Of a stretch of 64,000 nt of DNA, positions 37,240 through 45,538 are shown in pieces; positions within the stretch are counted from its first letter, which is position 1; every line of letters starts with the position of its first letter. The position numbers were made by a program, and so were the translations under genes. The DNA comes from Euptelea pleiosperma (Eukaryota > Streptophyta > Magnoliopsida > Ranunculales > Eupteleaceae), in NCBI GenBank assembly GCA_035048495.1, contig CM068553.1:5201259-5265258 (forward strand). The letters are read 5' to 3'. A model generated the notes under the pieces. It was not told the DNA's origin, did not search any database, and saw only the letters and a list, made by a program, of their open reading frames with translations.

Positions 37240-37570
37240 TTCTTAAAATGAGTACTGATTAGGTGATAATGTTGAGATGGATGTGTTGAGGCAATGGGTG
37301 ACAATTAGAAAAGAATGCATTCATGAAAAATATAATAGTAGTTTTATTAAGTGACAAAATGAGGGAAAGTCGATTGAGATGGTTTGGTCATGTACAACGA
37401 AGACTAAGCACCAGTGAGAAAGAATGTACTAATTGAAAGACCTAAAAGGATGTGGAGTGAGGTTTTGGGAAGAGATTTTAAGAAACTTGCCCAAACGGAA
37501 GGGATGACTTCTGATAGAATTGAAGAGTGGAACATAATTCGTGCAGCCAACTCCGTATCTTTAAAAAGTG
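37240..37570 (+). mobile_element. RTE-type LINE fragment (3' end)
   Basis: Same family as 9520-10540: broken frames with KMRESRLRWFGHVQRRL-like text, then RPKRMWSEVLGRDFKKLA and SDRIEEWNIIRAAN. Downstream of eL36; inactive. Confidence 0.75.
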
Positions 37571-37818
37571 ACTTAAGATGATATAATTCTCTTTTGTCAA
37601 TTCTTTAAATGATGATGTACAGCACCAATGTGGAGAACTTGCAATTGACCTTGTTTTGACTCTATAATCCATATGGTACACCAATACAAGTGCAAGCCTC
37701 ACGTGCTGGGTGAGCGGAACTCTGATTGGGTTACTCTCCACTCAATTAGTGTGGCACGTACGTAAGGCGCGTGGTGCATGAGGCTAGCATTATTTCTTTA
37801 GGAGCGATTTTAAGTTTA

Positions 37819-37954
37819 GGCTGTATGGTTGCCCTGAATAAGTTTTCTAGAAATGATTTTTGAACATAAAATGTCATAAAACTTATTCTATATCAACTTT
37901 TTCTGACATGTAAATCATTTTTCTGTAGAACTTTTGTTGATCACCATACAGAAC
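37819..37954. mobile_element. PIF/Harbinger-like MITE 'GGCTCTGTATGG', copy 1
   Basis: Ends GGCTGTATGGTTGCCCTGAA and (inverted) GGTTCTGTATGGTGATCAAC; the interior is GTTTTCTAGAAATGATTTTT, shared with 42174-42312 and a truncated piece at 41757-41799. Confidence 0.7.
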
Positions 37955-38242
37955 CTTCCAGTCTTTGCCAATCATTTTTCTGTAAAACTTTTGTTAATCA
38001 CCACATTAGCAACCATGGTTCGAAGTCTCGGCCTCTCCCATTCTAGATCGGGCGAACACTAGCAGCCATGGTTAGAAGTCAAGGCCGTTCCCGAGCTCAC
38101 CGATCTGATACAAAAATGGATCTACCAAGTGTCATTGCAGCCCTATCGTTTTTAAGATACTAACCAACATATTTCTTGATTCGCACTGTGAAAGCACCAA
38201 TCAAGTTCTCACTGGAGCAAAATAATTTTGGAAACAAATATT

Positions 38243-38404
38243 GGCAGGGGCCGCGCGAACGCGTACCCCCTCTGTCACAAATTATGACGTACACTCTCCC
38301 ACTTGGGGAGATGTTAGGCGAGCACCCCTCCTAAGTGCAATGGAGGCTGCTAACCTAGGCCATGGGCCTTTATGATCACCCATAGACCCCGTCCAGGTAA
38401 GTAT
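38243..38404 (-). ncRNA. U1: U1 spliceosomal snRNA gene, copy 1
   Basis: 162 nt on the minus strand. The RNA begins AUACUUACCUGGACGGGGUC, the invariant U1 5' end that pairs with 5' splice sites. Stem-loop 1 carries the U1-70K loop GAUCAUAAAG between paired AUGGG and CCCAU. It continues CCUCCAUUGCACUUAGGAGG, CUCCCCAAGUGGGAG, the Sm site AUAAUUUGUG, and the 3' stem-loop GUACGCGUUCGCGCGGCCCC ending in UGCC. U1 snRNP defines 5' splice sites in the nucleus. The promoter is listed separately. Positions after the Sm site differ from the other two copies (GUGACAGAG here). Confidence 0.93.
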
Positions 38405-38426
38405 GCTTTCTCATTTCCGTCTCCCC

Positions 38427-38478
38427 TTATTTATAGCTCACTTTTCTTCACCTTCTTTCCCTATTTCCGATGTGGGAC
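38427..38478 (-). promoter_or_regulatory. Plant snRNA promoter (TATA + USE) of U1 copy 1
   Basis: USE GTCCCACATCG at 38468-38478 and TATA-like CTATAAATAA at 38427-38436 on the minus strand, about -64 to -74 and -23 to -32. The ~31-base gap is the wide spacing of RNA polymerase II snRNA genes; Pol III snRNA genes have it about 10 bp shorter. Confidence 0.9.
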
Positions 38479-38754
38479 TAAATATTTAAACCATCGAAAT
38501 AATTTTTGTTCCCGAACTTCTTAAGCTGACGAGTAAACTAAAAACAAAAGGAGGGGTGTTGTAAGTAAATGATTGATAGAATGATAGGATGTTGGGTTCT
38601 CGGTTGGCCATGAAATGTGGGTCCCAAAGGTCGTCTAGCTCACTTGATAAACAAATGGGAGCAGATCACCACCTTGATTAGATCACCATGTAATGTGACG
38701 TGAGCAAGTCCACTTTGCTGGGCTCCACTTCATATTCGTAATACGTTGTTGGAT

Positions 38755-39110
38755 GAGAACAATTTTTATCGGGGCGTTTTTTCTTATCCAGGCGTCGCTC
38801 TCTTATAGATCAATGACCGTACGGATGTTGTGGACCCGCAGAGCAAAAATCAGCTTGATTGGTATTTTCTAGGCATTGGAATTCAGTACCCCAAAATAAT
38901 TCTTCAAGCTTACGGTTGAACATCAATCCATGAAAAAGACTCGTATCCAATGATTAGAAACCACCAATCAAGCTGATTTTTGGTTTGTAGGTCCACTCAG
39001 TTATGGTTCAAACATCCATATGGTCATTGACTCTGAGAGTGTGCCACGTAGTGTTTTGAGGTACGGCCATGATGCCCCGATCAAAAAACGCCATGAGAAA
39101 AAAACTTCTC
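38755..39110. mobile_element. MITE superfamily A, 'GAGAAC' type, with ~10-bp duplication
   Basis: Ends GAGAACAATTTTTATCGGGG and (inverted) GAGAAGTTTTTTTCTCATGG with GATCGGGGC further in. Flanks GTTGTTGGAT and GTTATTGGAT form a 9-10 bp target duplication with one mismatch, which points to a Mutator-type origin. The core carries GACCGTACGGATGTT and the AATCAGCTTGATT palindrome. Confidence 0.75.
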
Positions 39111-40079
39111 GTTATTGGATCCTAAGAAGATGTGGGACCCATCATGGGCCGCACCAGTTGGCGCCCACTACACCATCACAGCCAACACCAACGTCCATTG
39201 TTAGATCTTGCACCAGATTGGATTTCACCGTAAATGCTCTACGCTATTTGAGGCCCTGAGCACCTACGTTGCAGTAGCAGCTAATCCCATCTCTCTACCT
39301 AGTCCATCTTCCACTGCCTGGGTCTACCCACTGCCCTTCTGATATCCCGCCATCAACCCAAAAAAAACACTAGTGTGCTTACGGCCCATGCCATTTGCTC
39401 AAGTTTGGCCCACTCATGGGCTCAAGGTAAATCTCCAAAAAAAAAATTCGAGGGCTTTCTTACTAGGCCTAAGCCTGTGAGGCAACCTACCATCAAATGC
39501 TCATCAAAGCCCATCATCTTCTATTTACTTTAAACATTTTTAAACGAGAGTTTAGCAGCACACTGCATCCTCAAAGCTTCTAGGATGAGTTCATGATTGA
39601 CCTGATCTAGTGGGCCACCGGCTCCGACAGACTCCAAGACAAGTGAGATGCGACAGTGATGGACCACAGACAGGCGATGACTACCATCAAGCACATGAAC
39701 AAATATTTTGGACATTCATCATATGAATATCAATGCCTATATTTCTTACAACCAATCGCATGTTTCTTCTTCAAAGGGACATGCGATTCTGGGAGGGTAT
39801 TAGAATATAGTGAGATGCACCGTATCTTTACCAAGTTGATAAGTATCAATCAGGATTAGATTTGATTGGAAGATTATAGGATTTCCTTCATATTGGGCTC
39901 TTGTAATACTCTATCAATTAAGATTAGATTTGATTGAGAGATTATAGGAGTCCAATCCTATTGGACTCTCGTAATGCTCTCTAGAAGAGCTTTGAGTAGG
40001 TCTATATAATCATCAAAAAAATTATTCAATAAATCTTAAACTTCTACAATTCCAACTACCTCAAGTCACTACTCTTCTT
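39111..40079. other. Unclear, possibly degraded LTR-retrotransposon DNA
   Basis: GTTGGCGCCCACTAC near 39158 resembles the primer-site region of Gypsy elements, and 39847-40060 has LTR-like features (two copies of AGATTAGATTTGATTG, 'gtaggtctatataatc', 'aataaatctt'). No coding domain is readable. Confidence 0.3.
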
Positions 40080-40830
40080 AGGGATGTTTCCCTTTCTTCT
40101 TGTTCAGGGAATGGATGATTTTTTGGGCTAGGATGGCGTTATTTGATATTTGTTTACTTAGAATGAAGGCTGTTTGGTTTAGAGCCACCAATTTTTTATT
40201 ATCAATCTTAGGCAGCCAGTGGGGTTGAAATGGGTGATGGACTCTGATGTAGGATTTTTTTGGGATCAAGTGGCTATATTAGTATGGTTGGTAACAAGAT
40301 TTTAAAAAATTCAGATACCAACTAGAAAATCCCAAATATAATTCCTCCCAATAATATTGATAGAACTTACACGTGAAATCATCCGGCCCAGCGCCTTTGA
40401 AGATGCCAGTTCTAAAGACATCCCTTCCTCCATCGAGGGTTGCTTGATTAACATTTTGTCCTCTTCCTCGTTAACCATCTTAGTTATGACAATGTTGATC
40501 AGGACAATATTTGTGGGGATAGAAGTAGTAAAGGGGATGAGGCCTTTCTAATGTTGTTTCTAGTTTTCTACCAAACCCCCTCGTCTTTGATCAATTCAAT
40601 TTTATTTTTCCTTCTTCTGATGATTGTGGATAAGTGATTTTTTTATTTTTTATTTACTTTTGTATTTCTATCCCCTTCCTTCAACCACACCTCCCTAGAT
40701 TTATCTATTCAAAGCATTTCCTCCTGGAGCAATGTAATCTCCAATTTTTTGGCTAGTTCCATTTCTTTCTTTGTCCACATGAACATGCAACCACACCTCC
40801 ATAGATTAGATTTGAAAGATCAAACCATAG
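40080..40830 (-). mobile_element. L1-type LINE fragment (upstream of RT)
   Basis: Minus strand near 40800-40680 reads WTKKEMELAKKLEITLLQEE and KSREVWLKEGDRNTK-like; near 40400 it reads KGAGPDDFTCKFYQYYWEEL. Both are hallmarks of the L1 region leading into reverse transcriptase. Broken. Confidence 0.65.
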
Positions 40831-40954
40831 AAAAGCCCTTCCACCTTTAATTTGATTTGAGCCCATCATAATTTCAACTAACGGTTGTGTTCACAATTGA
40901 AAAATCAAAGAATTGCGCAAAGACACGGCTCGCCAAGTAGTTGCACTCAATCAT

Positions 40955-41165
40955 GGGCCCTGAAGTGGGATGGAGGAAAATTCGAACTGATCAGAGATTT
41001 CTAGGCGTTGGATTGGACTTATTTTCATGGGTTGATCTCAACCGTGGGAATTTGCACAGTATTTGAGGTTCAAAGATCCAATGCCTAGAAACCACTAAAA
41101 TCAGGCTGATTTTTGGTTTGTAGGTCCAGCTAGGTATTGGCCAAACATCCATACGGTCAAATTCC
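40955..41165. mobile_element. MITE superfamily A, short copy
   Basis: Contains AACTGATCAGAGATTTCTAG, 'ggttgatctcaaccgtggg' and the right arm AATCAGGCTGATTTTTGG with CCAAACATCCATACGGTC. Confidence 0.7.
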
Positions 41166-41344
41166 TCTTCGTCCTTAGGATAAAGGGGCCCCTTATTGGA
41201 TCGACATTCTCTGAGGGAAATAACGAGGTGCTAAAAGAGTCCCACGCAGAACCAAATTCCTAGTCCGTCTCGGATTGTTCTGCCTTGGACTGTTTTGAAT
41301 CCATTCAGTTTGGCTCCGAGCAAAAGAGATTTAGAACAAATATT

Positions 41345-41506
41345 GGCAGGGGCCGCGCGAACGCGTACCCCCTCTGACACAAATTATGACGTACACTCTC
41401 CCACTTGGGGAGATGTTAGGCGAGCGCCCCTCCTGAGTGCAATGGAGGTCACTAACCAAGGCCATGGGCCTTCATGATCACCCATAGACCCCGTCCAGGT
41501 AAGTAT
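41345..41506 (-). ncRNA. U1: U1 spliceosomal snRNA gene, copy 2
   Basis: 162 nt, same 5' end AUACUUACCUGGACGGGGUC. The stem-loop 1 loop is GAUCAUGAAG, the most canonical U1-70K loop of the three, closed by AUGGG/CCCAU. Differences from copy 1 include GGUUAGUGACCUCC in place of GGUUAGCAGCCUCC, CUCAGGAGGGGCGC, and GUGUCAGAG after the Sm site AUAAUUUGUG. The 3' stem-loop is unchanged. The short forward-strand open frame overlapping it is fortuitous. Confidence 0.93.
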
Positions 41507-41528
41507 GCATTTCCATTTCCGCCTCCCC

Positions 41529-41580
41529 TTATTTATAGCTCACTTTCCTTCACCCTCTTTCCCTATTTCCGATGTGGGAC
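41529..41580 (-). promoter_or_regulatory. Plant snRNA promoter (TATA + USE) of U1 copy 2
   Basis: USE GTCCCACATCG at 41570-41580 and CTATAAATAA at 41529-41538, at the same offsets from the RNA 5' end as in copy 1. Confidence 0.9.
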
Positions 41581-41798
41581 TAAATATTTAAACCAATCAA
41601 AGTACATTTTGTTCCGAAACTTCTTAAGCTGACGAGTAAACTGAAGACAAAAGGGGGTCAAGCTTTATAATGCCTCTAGTAACCTAGTTCTGTTGTTGCA
41701 GCCCACACCCTTCCACAGGCAACAATCTTGACACACCCAAGACTTTTTTTTTCCTGTTTAGGTCTATATGATTGCCCTAAATAAGTTTTCTAGAAATG

Positions 41799-42024
41799 AT
41801 TAGTGATTTCTAAGCGTTGGATTAGAATCGTTGTGATGGGTTTATTTTTAACCGTGGAATTTGAGAATTATTGAGCGTTATCTGGGGTACAAAGATCCGA
41901 AGGTTTGAAATCACTAATCAGCTTATTTTTGGTAAGTAGATCCGCCTAAGATATTGGGCCAAACATCCATATAGTCGGTGTCCTCTTATAGTGCCACATG
42001 GCTCATATCGGTCAGCAAAGTTCT
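41799..42024. mobile_element. MITE superfamily A, 5'-truncated 'GAACTTTG' type
   Basis: Starts abruptly in GATTAGTGATTTCTAAGCGT after a truncated 'GGCTCTGTATGG' element (41757-41799) and ends GGTCAGCAAAGTTC, the inverse of the 16877 element's left end. Confidence 0.7.
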
Positions 42025-42173
42025 TACCCTAGTTTTGGATATTGTCCCCCATACTCTATAAGCATTTTTTTTCCCTTTATAATAATTCTACTTAAAAGTT
42101 AAAACTAACAAGGATTAGCAAATCAAGCCAGAAGGAATAACTCATCTTCAATTCTAATGTTTTGCTCCACTAA

Positions 42174-42312
42174 GGCTCTGTATGGTTGCCCTGTATAAGT
42201 TTTCTAGAAATGGTTTTTGCATGTAAATGTCATAAAACTTTTTCTGTATCAACACTTTCTAATATGCAAATCCTTTTTCTGTAATATTTTTTGTCAATCA
42301 CCATACAGAGCC
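42174..42312. mobile_element. PIF/Harbinger-like MITE 'GGCTCTGTATGG', copy 2
   Basis: Ends GGCTCTGTATGGTTG and (inverted) GGCTCTGTATGGTGA, flanked by TAA on both sides (42171-42173, 42313-42315). 139 bp, no coding capacity. Confidence 0.85.
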
Positions 42313-42439
42313 TAAAATTATCCTTTTATCGTGAAATTTTTTTAATACAAAGTTTATCGTGACCTTGCCGTATGTATTGGAATGCAAGCTGTTTTCTAAC
42401 ATGGGTACTCATCATCCTGCTTCGCTAAATTGAATTTTA

Positions 42440-42873
42440 AGGGGATGTTTGGATCACCATTTTTAGACTTGAAAAAGGTTTTTTTTTTTTTCACAAAAAG
42501 ACTTTTTCCGAAATAATAGATTGTTTGGATGACCATTTTTTAAAAAGTATTTATTCCATAAAAATATATTTTTGAAGCCAAAAAGTCTTTATAAAAATAG
42601 CTAAAAGCTGCTTTTCAAGTAAAAAATAATTTGCAAAATTTTGCTAGCTTAATGAACATAATAAACACAGAAACAGTTCGTGGTAGAAGTCCCCTTCCAA
42701 AAAAAATGAAGACATTATATTGGTGGGCCAACTAAAAGAAGATAAAAGCATTTTGCATTAATGATGTTTCAAATGACCCTCTTAAGAAAAACACATTTTC
42801 AAAAATATATTTTTAAAAAGTCATTTTTATAAAATAAATGTTTTTTGAAAAATGCCAATCCAAACAAAATCTT
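42440..42873. mobile_element. MITE with 'GATGTTTGGAT' ends
   Basis: Left GGGGATGTTTGGATCACCAT and right (inverted) AAGATTTTGTTTGGATTGGC. A/T-rich inverted interior with AAAAAGTCATTTTTATAAAA arms; flanks carry TAA. Another short pair of the same kind follows at about 42884-43001. Confidence 0.65.
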
Positions 42874-43597
42874 TAATCACAGCCTTTTTTGGATCACAAT
42901 TTTTATGCAAGAAAAAAATAAATTGTTTTTAGCTCAAAAAAGTGAATAAAAATTAAAATATCGTTTTGGTGTACAAAAGTTGATCCAAATAGACCCTTAG
43001 TTTAGGGTCAAAACTTACACTACAAAGTCCAAACGCATTGAACCGACTACTAAGTTAATCTGCCTACGAGTCTGAATTGAACTATTGAAAAAACACTTCT
43101 TGATACGAAAAATATAGGAAAAAAAGAAGCTAATTGTTTTTTATTAATTTTATTCTTTTGCCAAAATTTCGAATGAAACTCAACTTTTTCCGTAATGTAT
43201 TTTTTGCCGTACGCTGAATTGCCATCAGGTCATTCGGATCAGATCGAATATTAAGTTTTGGAGTTGGATCCTTACTAAAATGTCATTTTGTAGTGAATCC
43301 AACTCGTATCCGACACATATTCAAAATACGAGTTGAATCCATATATTTTCATACGAATCCAGATATTTCCATACGGATCATGGTTTGAATTCGGATCATC
43401 TAAATCCAGTTATGGATCATTACATTAAAAGACAGAAATTCCCTCTTGAGGGTCCATATTAAGGTTTGTTAAATCAGCGTCAGAAACAGATGGGTTTCTC
43501 AGACTCCATAGAAATCACCACTCACACCTTTTGTATCATCATCATCCAAGGGCTAGCTGTGACAGGGTCATACTCATGTTATATTAACGGTCCATAC

Positions 43598-43894
43598 CAA
43601 GGTTTATAGGGGACCGTTATAACGGTATAACAGACTGGCAGTACCGTTTCCTCCGTTATAACCAAAAAAAACGCCGAGGGGCGAAAACGGAAAAAGACTG
43701 AAAAAATGGTGCTGAAATTCAAATTTTGAATTTTAAAATTTGAATTTCAAAAATGGAAAATAACGGAAAAAAACTAAAATAACGGCCATTTTCTTTTTCA
43801 CAAAATTTTCCAGAAAATAACGGTTTTCTGGGCGTTTTAACGGTTCATAAAGGGTAGGTCCGAATCCATTGTAACTGCCATTTTTTAAACCTTG
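43598..43894. mobile_element. hAT-type MITE family C (CAAGGTTT), copy 2
   Basis: Starts CAAGGTTTATAGGGGACCGT and ends in the inverse of CAAGGTTTAAAAAATGGCAG. Target duplication GTCCATAC / GCCCATAC (7 of 8). The interior has CCGTTATAACGG motifs. Confidence 0.85.
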
Positions 43895-44078
43895 GCCCAT
43901 ACCATGAAGATATTAACGGTCAAGATTGTTTGATTCACATTATATCATTACCTGGACCTTAGGGGCCTATAAAAAATACAGCCTGATTTTTACTTATCAA
44001 CCTAAGAATGGACTTGTAGGGGGGCCACGTTTGCTGTGTGATCCATCCATCAGAAATTAACTTTTTGGAACAAATATT

Positions 44079-44240
44079 GGCAGGGGCCGCGCGAACGCGT
44101 ACCCCCTCTTTCACAAATTATGACGTACACTCTCCCACTTGGGGAGATGTTAGGCGAGCGCCCCTCCTAAGTGCAATGGAGGCCACTAACCTAGGCCATG
44201 AGCCTTTATGATCACTCATAGACCCCGTCCAGGTAAGTAT
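44079..44240 (-). ncRNA. U1: U1 spliceosomal snRNA gene, copy 3
   Basis: 162 nt, 5' end AUACUUACCUGGACGGGGUC. Stem-loop 1 reads UAUGAGUGAUCAUAAAGGCUCAU: relative to copy 1, a G on one strand is A and the facing C is U, so the pair is kept. CCUCCAUUGCACUUAGGAGG, CUCCCCAAGUGGGAG, AUAAUUUGUG and the 3' stem-loop are intact; GUGAAAGAG follows the Sm site. Confidence 0.93.
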
Positions 44241-44262
44241 GCTTTTCCATTTCCGTCTCCCC

Positions 44263-44314
44263 TTATTTATAGCTCACATTCCTTCGCTTTCTTTCCCTCT
44301 TTCCGATGTGGGAC
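44263..44314 (-). promoter_or_regulatory. Plant snRNA promoter (TATA + USE) of U1 copy 3
   Basis: USE GTCCCACATCG at 44304-44314 and CTATAAATAA at 44263-44272, at the same offsets as in copies 1 and 2. Confidence 0.9.
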
Positions 44315-44420
44315 TAAATATTTAAACCCCTCGAAATACATTTTGTTGACGAGCTTCTTAGGCTGACGAGTAAACTAGATTTACAAACTCGAAGGGTCGG
44401 ACTCAGGGGGACACTCTTTT

Positions 44421-44584
44421 TTCTGACCCCTCTTGGTGTTCGTGTGCTACCGTGGATTTCAAGAATCCAACGGTGGTTGTCAGCGTCGAGCTGACATCAC
44501 TTTTTTCACTTTTGGTGGCGCTGACAACCGTTGGATTCTTGAAATCCATGGCCGAGCGCCCAAACATCGAGAGGGGTCAGAAAA
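44421..44584. repeat. Long hairpin-forming inverted repeat (MITE-like)
   Basis: The left arm (44421-44492) and right arm (44520-44584) pair over about 60 bases: TTCTGACCCCTC, CGTGGATTTCAAGAATCCAA and CGGTGGTTGTCAGCG against their inverse partners. Part of the right arm is repeated directly at 44585-44640 (TTGAAATCCACGGCCGGGCG, GGTGTCAGAAAAAGGGGG). Confidence 0.85.
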
Positions 44585-44788
44585 AGGGGGTTGAAATCCA
44601 CGGCCGGGCGTGCGAACAACTAGAGGTGTCAGAAAAAGGGGGTCATTGGAGCCTGAGCCTTTTGGGGAAATCATCCAAAGAAGAGATTAGAAAGAAGGTT
44701 CAGATAACAGTCAAGTATGGAATGTGAGATGCTTACATTTGAGAGATCCCCAAATCAAACAAAAAAGAATTTGAAAAGCAGTGTCAAC

Positions 44789-45029
44789 CATGGTTTAAAA
44801 TGGCCGCTATAACAAAAATAACAGCCGTTACCACCCCCGTTATGTTATATATCATTAAAATGCTCACCGGACGTTATTTTCCCTTTTTTCATATTTGAAA
44901 TTTTGAACTTCAGCGTCATTTTCCATTTTTGCCCCCGAGTGTTACAATTCGTTATAACGGCCGTTCTAACTGAAAAAACGGTAACGCCCCCAATCCGTTA
45001 TACCGTTAGAACGGCCCTTTCAAACCTTG
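44789..45029. mobile_element. hAT-type MITE family C (CAAGGTTT), copy 3
   Basis: Starts CATGGTTTAAAATGGCCGCT and ends in the inverse of CAAGGTTTGAAAGGGCCGTT. Perfect 8-bp duplication GTGTCAAC at 44781-44788 and 45030-45037. Confidence 0.9.
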
Positions 45030-45538
45030 GTGTCAACAGCGTTTTGGGGACCATCCACATATTGGGTTAAGTTTTGACATAATTCATTGGGGAATTGGTC
45101 TACTGCAGAACTTAGCCAAGTCAGAGCCAAACTCGTCCATACTTCAGTCCGAGAAGTCCTACAATTCCGTTGCTCGTTTTTTCTCTCAAACAAGCTAAAC
45201 CAGCCTAGAACTGAGTCATTATCACAATAGATTTGCAATAAACATCTCAATGAGTTAGAATTACTGCAGATAATTGATAGTAATGGTACATTGTTGGTGA
45301 GAAAACCTAACCGTATCCAGTTGGAGAAGAAAATCAATGGAATTATCAGAGTTGGAAAAGCATTAGAATTATGAGTCTAGTGAATGGACTTTCATTTCCC
45401 ACCCAGAAACTGATAAAAGCAAAAATCCTATTTGGTAGAAATGGTGGAAATAAATGAAGCATACATCTTCATTTTCAACAGCTAACACCCTACAGACAAA
45501 ATTATCCGAAAAAATCTCAAAGAAACTGGAAAGAAGTT

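Noticed and set aside
41295..41477. Plus-strand ORF across 41.3-41.5 kb
   Set aside because: It overlaps U1 snRNA copy 2 and repeats at the other U1 loci only because of the RNA sequence.
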